A stretch of 64,000 nucleotides of DNA from Thalassia testudinum. Its lineage: Eukaryota; Streptophyta; Magnoliopsida; Alismatales; Hydrocharitaceae. Each line of letters starts with the position of its first letter. Positions within the stretch are counted from its first letter, which is position 1. Position numbers and translations under genes: made by a program. This document shows, piece after piece, positions 11,888 through 22,582 of the stretch. The stretch is from assembly GCA_037157565.1 (NCBI GenBank), contig JAZHRO010000050.1, positions 41,646,501 to 41,710,500 on the forward strand, in the 5' to 3' direction. Under the pieces are notes generated by a model. That model was given only the letters and a program-made list of their open reading frames with translations. It was not told the DNA's origin and searched no databases.

Positions 11888-14725
11888 TGATGGGAACACC
11901 ATCATGAGCCCTAACTAGCTCATTTTGACCTAGAAAAGAGAACAAAAGCTCCTACATAACCTAGAGAAGGGCCTAATTCAAGGAAGAACTGTTCTGAGAA
12001 GAAAACATGAAATAAAGGGTAAAATTACAATCTTGCCATTGCAACACATCAACGGGATTTCTCAGGGGCTAAACATAGGTCAATTGGACTTAATAAGAGG
12101 AAAAGTGGGATGGTTCAGTAAGAAAAGGGTTATTATGAGATCTAAGAATTAAATGACATTCTGTAACCCTAAAACATACCTACTTAATTTTACAAGGTTT
12201 TGGTCAAGATAAAAATCAACTAAACCCTCTAAAAATCATGGAAAAATATCCCCTAAGGTTTAGAACCTTCAAATTGGCCTTTGGAACCTATTTTGACCTA
12301 GATTGGGGTCTTAGCTCATTATTTGACCTAAATTGGGATTTTGTGTAAAATGTCCAGTCAAACATGGTCAAACATAAAATCCAACTTCACCATTGGATTC
12401 CTTAGGTCCAAATTAAGTTTTCACCAAAATTTGGGCTTAAGGGAAGGTCACATTGACCTACTTTGCGAAATAGTGCACCCAATTACATTCTGACCCCTAG
12501 CTTTTGAAAGCCCTCGCACAGACGCCCCTATCTTCCTCGCCACTCTTTACATTTAGGTCCCTCCACCATTATAGTGGAGTCCTACTCCAGCGAGGATTGG
12601 AGGAGGATTTCTCCCCGATTCCTCAAAGATCACCTCCCAGATTTGGAAAGGAGATTCTCTAAGGAATTCCCTACCGTCTAAACGTGATCCCAAGATTCGA
12701 TTCGCACCCAATCTCTCGTGCGAACGCTCGAGAGAATTGGGTATCATCCACACCTTCCATCTCCGATGAGATCCTAGCACTTAGAAGCTTGCCTTCCAAG
12801 CACAAGGACCTTGGCCAGCAACTATAAAAGGACCCCCTGTCCTTACCACATCTTTAAAGATTGTTTTGGCCTCTTGATACCCCTAAATTTCTTCCTCCCT
12901 TGTCTTCGGCCAACTGCCTGCAAGTTCCGGTGATCTCTCCTCCCTTTTCTCGTCGCTCTGCCACCATACCAGTGGCAGAGTCATCTTCGCCTTGCTCCTC
13001 CGCATCGCGCCATACCTACGCGTGCTCCTCCAACCCCTTCGTCATCGCCGTCATCCTCACCTCAGGGCCTTCTCCGACGACGGCACACACGCGCTGCTCA
13101 TCCTCCGCCTTTCCCCTTTCGTCCAATTAACCTCAGTAAGTTTCTCTCTCTCCACCTTTCATTTCCCCCCACTTAATTTCATAAAAACCCCCCTCGACAG
13201 CCACAAATCACCTCAGTCTTCCTCATCTCCGGCAAACCACTGGCAAGGCGCAACCGTCGCTCCACCCCTCCACACGCCTCGCCACCTACCCCAAAACCTC
13301 TACCATCACCCACTGATCATTATCCACCCCTTCACTGACTGCCACACAAACCCCAAGTGCCCACCGAACACACTCACTTCTACAGTCACAGTCCACTTAG
13401 GCACGCACGTCTAGGCCATTCTGCACCACAGCAACCCCCGCCTCACCTTCGCCGTGACAAGGCAAAGCTTCCCAAGTGATTTGATTGGGCTGCAAGGCTG
13501 TATTCGTGAAGTGCAGGTCATACCCCTTTCCGCCATTGGAGTAGGCGTGAAGGAGCTTGCTAGCTTGCTCCAAGTTGCACTGCTCCAGACTGAGGCATCC
13601 CAGGTGCACGAAATTAGTCCACGAATCTTTTGCACCTGGCAATCAGAGGCTTCGTCGACTGCAGCTGCCCCAATTGCAGGAGTCCTCCCTGTGGGCACGC
13701 AAAGAAGTGGGTGGAACTTTAGTCCCACCTTGGAAGTTCTCAGCGCAGGTGAGTTACTTAAATTGATTTTGTGTTTCCTTCTATTCGCCTCATGACATGG
13801 GTTGAGGTCCCCTCGCCCACGACACCTGCCTCATCTGCGACCCACACCTACGTGGACCTGGTCGACCCATTTACCCTACACTCCTCATGCACCACCCACA
13901 TTGGTGCACCTGGACCCGGGTGCACGTAGCTCGACCCGATTTCCCGGCTGGCTTTGAGATAGAGAAGAGAGAAATAGAGAGAGGGTACGCTGGGGAGGGT
14001 AGGGGTAGGTTTTGCTCTTCGCTGTATAGGGAAAGAAGGAGAAGGAAGAGGCAGCTGCTGAAGAATGACTTGTGAAGGCAGAGGCTGAAGAAAGGAAGAA
14101 GGAAAGAAGGAAGGAAGCTGAAGGTAGGAACGGCTAAGGAAAGAAGCTGAGGACTTGAGAAGGCAAAGGCTGAAGGAAAAGGAAGGAGCAGAGGCTTGAA
14201 GGCAGAAGACAAGGAAGGAGGAAGAAGCACTGTGGCAAGAGAAGGCGCGGCTGAAGAAAAGGCTAAGGAAGAAGGGCTGAAGGAAAGAAATCAAAGAAGA
14301 GAACAGAAGCCAAGGCAGACAAGGAAGAAAAGAAGAGAAGGTGCGGCCAAGCAGAGAAGGAAGAAGGAAAGCAAAAGGTAAAGGCAGAAGAGAAAGAATC
14401 AAAGGTAGAGAAATAGTAAGGAACCAAGAGAAGAAAGAGAAGGAAGAAAAAAGAAGAGGAAAGAAGAGAGAACATTCTATTTGTTTTTGCATCTCTATTA
14501 TCTCTTTAGCTTTCATATACATTGAATCTCATTCATATTATTGTTGAACATCATATTTTGATTAATTTGAGATTGTGATTTTAGTTTTTAAAATGCCAAT
14601 TTGCTCCTTGTGTTCGACCTCGGATACTTAGGTCTTAGAATAATAAAATTCTTAGTTGTTTTCAAGGTAATTTCATTTATACTACAATGCAACATCTTTT
14701 AAAAACTGATTTTGCCCTGTAAGCA
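11888..14725 (+). repeat. Element A 5' LTR
   Basis: It starts TGATGGGAACACCATCATGA, a tip that can pair with itself, and ends ...GTAAGCA three bases before the PBS (GTAAACA in element C). A TATAAAAG box is at 12823-12830. The R/U5 part contains a purine-only-like tract (about 13962-14475) of GAAGGAAG/AGAAGAA units. That tract explains the long leucine/serine/phenylalanine-rich open frames seen on the opposite strand; those are not genes. Confidence 0.93.
12823..12830 (+). promoter_or_regulatory. TATA box of element A 5' LTR
   Basis: TATAAAAG followed by GACCCCCTGTCC. The same place in the 3' LTR (about 23933-23941) reads CAATAAAAG, so the box is damaged there. Confidence 0.65.
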
Positions 14726-14728
14726 TTT

Positions 14729-14746
14729 TGGCGCCGTTGCCGGGGA
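14729..14746 (+). other. Element A primer binding site (tRNA-Asp)
   Basis: TGGCGCCGTTGCCGGGGA matches the 3' end of plant tRNA-Asp as known for Athila elements. It lies three bases after the LTR and is identical to the site in element C. Confidence 0.95.
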
Positions 14747-15680
14747 GCAACGAACATTTTAGAAACTTTGATCACAACCTCTAATTCAGTACTAACTTAC
14801 TCTCTCTCTCTTTTGTTGTGATTGTTTCAGGGGAAGAAAAGAAAAAAAAATAGCCGCACAACAACCACACTAGGAATAGGTAAATTCTCATTAGCCCTTT
14901 CTCTTAATCCCCTCAAAATATGTAAAGGAAAATAAAGAAATCAATTTAGGGCTACCTGCTTCCATATTTAGTAATTCACCAAAGTTGCCTAAATTTTTAT
15001 TTCAACACATTTTGAATTGCACATCCAATTAAGGTAACTAGGGCTAACACCTTCTGTATTGAGCCCTAGATACCATCTTTGAGGTAACTAAATTGGACCA
15101 AATAGAGCCAACTGAAGGATTTCAATCTAGGGTTTTAGAGACACATCTTCTCTTAAGCGAAGAATCAAAAATTTCAAAAGGAGGTGTGCCTAAGCCTTGT
15201 TTGAAGAGATTTATCCAAGAGAAACCCTAAGAAAATCAAGCTCTTAATTCACTTGAACCCTGAAAGAAATGACCAAAAATCTCTCAAAGGAACAAAGAGG
15301 TGAAGTTGATCTTTTGGGTCAACCAACCTTAAAATAAGTCACTTTTTGCACTCAAAAGACCTAAAGTTCAAGTGGAACCCTAAGCACCTTGGTCTTAATT
15401 AAAAGAGGTAGACTTAAGAGGTCAAGGTCCCCATTTTGGTCTACCTAGAATCTAAGTGACAAGAGAGGTCAGGTGGGGGAAACCCTGTAACTCATAGGGA
15501 CGCTCTACCGTGTAAGGGTCTTTGCGGGACTCTCCCCCTCTGGCTGCCAAGGTATTTCTCAGGTGGATGGCCTTTCTGACTAAGGGGTATCATCCGCCCT
15601 GAACCTCTATAGTCACCCGACATTTTTTAGGTGTCTCGATTGGGTCAAACACATTATAATCTCATCAAATCCTTCGATGC
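14747..15680 (+). other. Element A untranslated leader
   Basis: About 930 bp without a supported gene, collinear with 36583-37523 in element C. Conserved blocks include the CTAACTAGGGC... segment and the stretch ending GTGTCTCGATTGGGTC just upstream of the gag ATG. Such leaders usually hold packaging and dimerisation signals; none can be named here. Confidence 0.75.
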
Positions 15681-17683
15681 ATGTTTGGTAGGAGGTCCTT
15701 AAGACCATCCTTAAGACCTCCTTTAGAAATCAACTCCCATCCAGGCCAAGCCTCGACGCCCGTGTTTGTGCAGCAACCCCACCACATAGATCTCTTTGAT
15801 TCTGAACCAAGTTCTCCTTCTTCCATCGTGGTACAACCAATTGAAGAAGAGAACAACCTTGAGCACCAACTTTAGCACCTAAATGATCTATTCCAAAATT
15901 TTGTAAACCCGCCGCAGTGTCCTATGATGCGAGATCACTATAATCCCGCTCTGGTGGCAATCGAGCCTCGAGTCCAAATCCTGACTGGAGGTCCTGATTC
16001 TAAACTCAAGCTCAATATGATTCATGCCATACCAAAATTCCATGAGCTTAACACCGAGGATCCATTCCATCACATTAAGCAGCTCAAACATCTGGCCTAG
16101 ACCTTCAGGTCAGATACACAAAACCGGGATATTCTACTCATGAAGATGTCTTCTTTCGCCCTCATGGACGTGGCTACTCATTGGTACCAGACTCAAACTC
16201 GTTCGATCAACGCATGCGTCGAACTCCAGTTCGAATTTTTGAAAAAGTTCTTCCTGTTGGCCGGACGAATGCCTTGCACCACCAGATCACTCATTTCACT
16301 CAACAGTCGGGAGAACCTTTTCAAGAGGCATGGGATCGATTCTTAGATCTCATGCGAAAGTGCCCCCGTCACGGAGTTCCTAAATGGGAACAAGTCCAGT
16401 CTTTTTACGAGGGACTCTGTGAAGACATTCAATTATTCATCAATGCAACCTGCGAAGAAAACATCATGGGTCAACATGAGGACACGGTGTGGGAGATTCT
16501 TGAAAATAGGTGCAAGAACTCCATCAATAATTACTCCATGGGCCTATTCGACTGGACGAATGCCTGCGCATCGACGAATCTTAGGGGAGCACATGAGACG
16601 CAGGGCCTATCCACATCCGTCGACTTGGAATTGGTGGCTAGTTGGTTGGACAAGGTCTCTATCATAGAGAAGAAGTTAGACGAGCTGACTCAGCATCTGC
16701 AACAAGCCACCTCTACGCAAAACTCATTTGCACAGGCACCTCTTCTGAGGGAAACTGTGCAGAACATCTATCACTGATCTTCTCAGGGGATGGACTCCTA
16801 TCCACCCTCGTTTGACTCCAAGATCGGAGGGACCTATGATCCACTCTATTCTAGTTTGGGGAACTCTGAACCCTCGTACTCTAACTTTCCTGAGGCTCCT
16901 TAGACCTGCAAGGACCTCAATGCCATCCATAATGACCTATTCTCCAATACCTACATCCCTGGATGGTGGAATCATCCCAACTTCCTGTGGGCGAAAAATT
17001 TTTAATATCAAAGGCCACCTTATCAACCCCGACCACAAGCTCCTCTTCCATATCAGCCGCCTCAGCCTCGGCCCAACCCCACCTATCAATCTGGGCCAAA
17101 CCAAGATCAAATGACTCTTATCCTTCAAACACTGGCTGACATTCAGAAGACGAATGAGACAATGTAGAAGCAGCACAAGAACAAGATCACAGAGGTTCGC
17201 AATCAACTCACCCATATGGCAAATTCCCGCCAACCTGGCACCCTTCCTTCGCAACCTCTGCCGAACCCAAATAACATGCTGACCCAAAGGCCTGTTATGA
17301 ACCCAAATCTAGGCCACACACATATGATTTATCAGGCCACTTTTGTTCCATCACCCGACGGGATGGAAGCTTCGACATCTTACGCGGGATATCAACAGTA
17401 GCCACCCATTTTACCAACCCTAAACCAAAACCAAGTAGGATTAAACACCGTAACAACTTGTAGTGTCAAAGCAACTCAAAACCCACCTTATCTAAACCAC
17501 TCCAAGCCTGGTAGTAATCCAAGCCCTAGGATAGTTATCCAGGATACCCCTATCCCAGATCAAGAACCTGGACCTATTCTAGAGGAACCAACCAAGGTTT
17601 CATTTCCTGAGGCCTTAACCAAGGGAAAGAAGATAACCAAACCCGTGGCTCCTGAGGAGGATCTGGTCAAACTCTTTGAATAG
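15681..17683 (+). pseudogene. Element A gag polyprotein (decayed)
   Basis: Start chosen at the ATG 15681 (MFGRRSLRP), conserved at 37524 in element C. The first part (PIEEENNLEHQL, then NFVNPPQCPMMRDHYNP) is followed by the Retrotrans_gag domain. That domain is split by a frameshift near 16255, after FLKKFF, and continues in 16181-16777 (GRTNALHHQITHFTQQ, EAWDRFLDLMRKCP). Downstream come an acidic coiled segment (VSIIEKKLDELTQHLQQ), a proline/asparagine-rich stretch and EEPTKVSFPEAL. In-frame stops at about 15873, 16098, 16776, 17166 and 17400 mostly replace CAG or CAA codons of element C. A TAG at 17681-17683 ends gag exactly before the protease and is shared with element C. Confidence 0.9.
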
Positions 17684-18480
17684 GTCCAGATAAGCATCCC
17701 CTTGATGGATGCAATTTGCCACCTACTGGCTTATGCACGATTTCTAAAAGACGTGTGTACACCCAAGCGTAAGCTGCGAACCAAAAGTGGGAGTTCGATC
17801 ATACTGTCAGAGCAAGCCAGCTCTGTAATCTTGAGTAAACTCCCACCCAAAGCTAAAGACCCAGGTACACCCATAATTTCATGTGAAATTGGTGATACCC
17901 AATTCGACAAAGCCTTGTTAGACCTAGGTGCCTCCATAAATCTAATACCTACATCCCTCTTTGACCACCTTGAAGAGTTCGAGCTTAAATCGACAGAGGT
18001 GACATTACAGTTAGCTGATCAATCCATCAAGTCACCTAAAGGAATACCCGAGGATGTCATTATTAGGGTACGGGATTTCTACTTCTTGGTGGATTTTATA
18101 GTTCTAGATATGCATGCACTTGAGAACCCAAGGGATACACCAATTATACTAAGGAGACCTTTTCTGGTCACTACTAGGGCCAACATAAACTGTGAGGAGG
18201 GCCAAATAGAATTAAAATTTGGGAATCAAACTCTAAAGATTGACATTTTTAAGGCCCAATAAGGGATTAATTGCGGTGTTATAGAACAAATATGTGATAT
18301 CAAAGCCGTGGTTGATGAACCTCATATTGAGGACAACTTGATTATCCCCGATCAACCACTAGAAGATCAAAACCCACAAATAGAGGAGTCTGAACCTGAT
18401 CTAGATACACCCATAACTCCTACCCTTGTTTCTGACACACACCCTAAATAGCCCACTGTTGCTGATAATCCCGCCTTGGA
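17684..18480 (+). pseudogene. Element A aspartic protease and linker
   Basis: An open stretch of 186 codons (17702-18262) carries a whole retropepsin-like domain: AYARFLKDVCTPKRK, the catalytic box LLDLGASINLIP (Asp about residue 74 of this stretch), a flap region and the hydrophobic PIILRRPFLVTT segment (ILGRPF in relatives). The linker that follows (IPDQPLEDQ...EESEPDLDTPIT) is acidic and has stops at about 18260 and 18449. The protease core itself has no stop, making it the best-preserved part of A's pol. It would cut Gag-Pol in the particle. The domain is preceded in frame by a TAG at 17681. Confidence 0.88.
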
Positions 18481-19500
18481 ACTCAAGCCCCTTCCCGATC
18501 ATCTGAAGTACGTCACTTTGGGTTCCAATCAGATGTTTGTTGTGATTATCAACTCCAGACTCACACCTAACTAGGAATCTCGTCTGATTTCTGTTCTCCA
18601 GCAACATCGTAGAACCATTGGATGGACTCTCGATGACTTGACTGGCATAAGCCCCTCATATTGCACACATCGAATATACACTGAAGAGGGTGGACGACCT
18701 TCGCGAGAAATGCAGAGACGTTTGAACCCTAATCTACAGGAGGTCGTGAAAAAGGAGATCATTATGTGGTTAGATGCAGGGATCATCTACCCGATCTCCG
18801 ACAGTCGATGGGTGGGTCCAATCCAGGTTGTGCCTAAGAAGGCAGGACTCACCATCATCATGACTGAAACCGAAGAGGTCATACCAACTCATATAGCTAA
18901 CTCGTGGAGAGTTTGCATTGATTACAGAAGACTCAATTCCTCCAGGAAGAAGGATCATTTCCCACTACCGTTTATTGGTTAGATCCTCGAGAAACTAGCG
19001 AGAAATAGGTTCTTCTGCTTTCTTGATGGGTACTCCAGTTATAACCAAGTGGCAATCCATCCTGAGGGCCAAGAAAAGACCATGTTCACCTGCCCCATCG
19101 GGACATACACATTCCGAAGGATGCCGTTCGGTCTCTGCAATGGACCTGCGACTTTTCATGGTTCTTTCTTGCCATATTCTTAGATATGGTAGGTGATTAT
19201 CTGGAAGATTTCATGGATGACTTTTCAGTATTTGGAGCATCATTTGATGATTTCCTTCAGCACTTGGTCCAAATATTCAGGCGATGCATTGACGTGAATC
19301 TGGTTCTTTCCTGGGAAAAGAGCCATTTCATGGTGCCTGAGGGAATCATCCTGGGACATCTGATTTTGGAGAAAGGCATCCAAGTCAATCGAGCCAAGGT
19401 TAATTTGATTTCCAAACTCCCTATGCCTAGCTCGATCAAGGACATTCCATCTTTTCTAGGGCCCGTCGATTTTTACCGTTGATTTATCCCTAATTTTTCA
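18481..19500 (+). pseudogene. Element A reverse transcriptase (decayed)
   Basis: It begins near LKPLPDHLKYVTLGSN. The fingers and palm are in 18638-18982 (WTLDDLTGISPSYCTHRIY, WLDAGIIYPISDS, VPKKAGLT, VCIDYRRLN, HFPLPFIG). A TAG at 18980-18982 interrupts this block at a codon that is CAA in element 1; element C has the same TAG. After FRRMPFGLCNGPATF a one-base loss near 19155 shifts the frame. The active-site box FMDDFSVFG is intact in 19186-19482, followed by VLSWEKSHFMVPEGIILGH and SIKDIPSFLG. Confidence 0.9.
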
Positions 19501-20096
19501 AAAATCACGTGCCCCCTAACTACTCTTCTCTCCAAGGATGTACCTTTCAAAATATCCAAGGAATGCACTCAAGCATTTGAGATCCTTCATGACCGAGTTA
19601 CCTAAGCCTCGATCCTATAGTCCTCTAATTCGTCTCAACCCTTTGAGATCATGTGCAATGCATCTGACTTCGTTGTAGGAGCGGCTTTGGGGTAGAAAAT
19701 TGACTGGAAACTTGTGGCCATTTACTATGCTAGCAAAACACTTGATAAGGCTCAGCGTAACTACACAGTTACTGAGAAAGAGCTGCTAGCCGTAGTATTT
19801 GCCCTAGAAAAATTCATATCTTACCTCCTGGGTTCCCATGTTATCATCTACTTGGATCACACAGTTGTGGGGCATCTCCTTACAAAGGACGCGAAACCTC
19901 GATTAATCCGTTGGATCTTGCTGTTGCAAGAATTTGACCTCGAGATTCATGACAAAGCGAGAAAATAGAATGTAGTAGCTGATCACTTGTCCTGCCTTCC
20001 TTCTGAGATCATTGACCCTTCCAGACCCATCATGGAACATTTTCCTGATGAGCACCTCCAACTATCGATACAGGGCTTCCATGGTTTACTAACATA
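19501..20096 (+). pseudogene. Element A RNase H domain (decayed)
   Basis: The domain follows the SKDVPF...ECTQAFEILHDRVT segment and reads [43 protein letters not shown] and [19 protein letters not shown] (19714-19968). The first catalytic aspartate is replaced: NASDF here, DASDF in elements 1 and C. Several stops (about 19601, 19618, 19693, 19966) correspond to CAA or CAG codons in element C. One codon of the KKDAKP motif is missing. The segment ends in ADHLSCLPSE before integrase. Confidence 0.87.
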
Positions 20097-21366
20097 GTGA
20101 ACGACTTGGCATCACATCAGATCCCATCCGATTGGCCGAAGGCCAAGAAGGAAAAATTGCATTCCGATGCCAAGTATTACCTTTGGGAAGACCCGTATCT
20201 ATTCCGCATTGGTGCTGATCAAATAATTCAACGATGTGTCGTGAAAGCGGAAATCAAAGACATACTCTCTTTCTGCCATTACTAGGCAAGCGGTGGACAT
20301 TTTTCGAGACACAAAGCCACATCAAAAGTCCTCCAGTGTGGCTTTTACTAGCCCACAATTTTCAAGGATGCATACAATCACCGTAAGGCATGTACCCATT
20401 GCCAGACCTTGGGCAACATGAGCCATCGAGACGTGATGCCTTTACAGTCGATTCTGGTATGCGAGATCTTTGACATTTGGGGGATTGATTTTATAGGACC
20501 CTTCCCTATCTTGGACGGCTTCGAATACATCTTACTCACTGTTGACTATGTGTCCAAGTGGATTGAAGCCATTCCGACTAGAACCAATGATCACAAAGTT
20601 GTTATCAAGTTCATTCACCAAAACATCTTCTCACGATTCGGGATTCCACGTGTAATAATTTCCGATGGAGGGACCCATTTCACAAATGCTTAGTTCAGGT
20701 TAATGATGACCAAATACAGGGTGTTGCACCGAATCTCTACTCCTTACCACCACCAAACTAATGGTTAGGCTGAGCTATCAAACTGGGAGATCAAGAAAAC
20801 CCTCTAGGTTACTGTTCAACCTGATAGGAAGGACGTCCCAGCTTCCGGAAGCGTTGTGGGCTTATAGGACCACCCACATGACCCAATTAGGTATGTCTCT
20901 TTTCAGACTGGTGTACGGGAAGGCGTGTCACCTCCTCGTCGAATTGTAGCATAAAGCCTATTGGGCAGTACGGAACTGCAACCTAGATCTTTCTAAGGCT
21001 GGGACCCATAGAAAGCTTCAAATGAGTGAGATTGATGAATTATGCCACGACGCCTATGAGAACTTGCGAATTTACAAAGAGCGGGTTAAAGCCTTTCACG
21101 ACAAGCACATATCTAGAAAGATCTTTCATCCCGGTTGAAAGGTCTTACTCTTTGATAACTGACTCAAATTATTCCCAGGAAAACTGCGATATAAATGGGT
21201 CAGACCCTACCTAGTCCGACAAATCTTTGGAAATGGAGTCATTGAGATCAGTCCACTCAGCTACGATTCTGAACCCTTCGTCGTGAACAGTCAGAGATTC
21301 AAACCGTTCATTGACATTACCAATACAGATTTGGCTGAGATATCCTTTATCCTCCATTCTCCCTGA
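20097..21366 (+). pseudogene. Element A integrase (decayed)
   Basis: Segments in order: ASHQIPSDWPKAKK, AKYYLWEDPYLFRIGADQI, the zinc-binding region (CHY.ASGGHF and KACTHCQTLGN), the DDE core ([41 protein letters not shown]; then QTNG.AELSN) and a C-terminal KWVRPYLVR segment. A small deletion near 20830 changes frame, so the part around LPEALWAYRTTH is in another frame from the core. Stops occur at about 20284, 20691, 20767 and 20947. The conceptual end is the TGA at 21364. The enzyme would insert the cDNA; this copy cannot encode it in one piece. Confidence 0.9.
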
Positions 21367-21630
21367 GCTCATTGCTCCCAGCTGATGGCGTAAAACACAA
21401 TGCTTAATGGGAGGCAACTCGTCATTCCTTAAAAAATCCAAAACCTTTCCTTACATTTCTATGCTGAATTCATATTGCACTTTGGGGTTCATCCATTAGA
21501 ACAGTCGACTCCACCTCAGGTACCCGTACCCGAGTCTAGAAATTGTTTACAATAGTCACCTCGACCCGTTCACTCACCCAACACCTATCCTAATGAATGA
21601 ACTAAGCTGAATTCGAACCCACCTAATTTA

Positions 21631-21665
21631 CAATGGGGACATTGCAAATCATAGGCATGGGCGGT
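21631..21665 (+). promoter_or_regulatory. Conserved GGGGACATTG motif downstream of integrase
   Basis: CAATGGGGACATTG followed about ten bases later by GGCATGGGCGG. The counterpart in element C is 43486-43520, and a diverged version lies in element Z at 10725-10760. The position shortly after the integrase end is the same in all three. Its function is unknown; a second polypurine primer or an RNA signal are possibilities. Confidence 0.55.
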
Positions 21666-22426
21666 ATGAATGTGCAAAATGTTATGAAAAATCATATCAC
21701 AAGAAAAGGCTTCTACAAAAAATTCACATATCACAAAAAACACAAAAATTGAAAAAATCTTGAAAAAGAACAAAAAAAAAACTGAGTGGGGAGAGAAAAT
21801 TTTTGAGGCTATACAAAACATGAGGAGGAAAAATAGCAAAATGACAAGAAAAGGAGCACAAAATGAAAAAGAAAAAAAGAGATAGTCATTAGTAAAAGAT
21901 TAAGGGATTAACTAAAGTTCTAGACCACATCATGAAAAAAGAGAAAAATGAGAAAAAGTGCTATGGAGACACAAAAAGAGATTAGTAGGAACGCTGACCT
22001 TAGACATTTTTGGGCTAGACTCTTAGGCTTAAAAATTCAAGTATCCACTACGATCTAGATAATCCTCAAGAGGTTGGTGAAAACATGAAGCTTAAGTATT
22101 AGGTATAAGGCTTAGAGAGTATTCGGCCTCGTTAATTAACCTTTAGTTTGTGGGACTCGGTAACCTAAGCACCCCAATCCACACACAGTCTGGTTCAGTG
22201 TGCATAACTATCAAAATCTCACAAAAGCATTTAAATGTTCTAAAAAAAAGGTTGCCTAGATTAGGAGCGGCCGATCAACACAAGTTGATTTGGACGAGTT
22301 CCCGGTGCAGAGAGGTGGGAAATTTCCCTCAAAGATGCGTAACAACATATCATCTCCTCGGTGCTTGTCTCCTAGGATATTTACATATCCTACCGGGGGT
22401 ACGTAAGCACTCTGCTGGTTCAGATA

Positions 22427-22582
22427 CCATGGGCAGCATTATCATGAAATGTCGATTGCCAGGGTCTGGATTTGGCCATGGAATGCCATGGGCGGGATTA
22501 TCTCGAAATCTCGAAAGCCAGGGTTCTAGGGGTTTCCATGGGCAGTGCTATCACGAAGCATCGATTGCCAGGGACCTTTGAG
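22427..22582 (+). repeat. Three-copy tandem repeat in element A 3' region
   Basis: Copies start at 22427, 22486 and 22536 with CCATGGGC(A/G)G, then TTATC..GAA, TCGA..GCCAGGG. Each unit is about 50-59 bases. The same array is in element C at about 44271-44425. Confidence 0.85.

Noticed and set aside
13848..14522. 224-codon minus-strand frame rich in Leu, Ser and Phe resembling a membrane protein
   Set aside because: It is the complement of the purine-rich LTR tract and recurs only in the A-type LTRs (27483-27929, 35762-36275, 46921-47465). It is low-complexity shadow, not a gene.
11888..14725. This LTR as the shared middle LTR of a tandem Z-A array formed by unequal recombination
   Set aside because: The GGTTA duplication on both sides of A and the D-type LTRs on both sides of Z explain the arrangement by simple nesting, without a shared LTR.
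22150..22581. 143-codon frame in element A 3' region as a possible env-like or novel gene
   Set aside because: The collinear region of element C has stops, and the frame overlaps the tandem repeat. No signal peptide or membrane segment.
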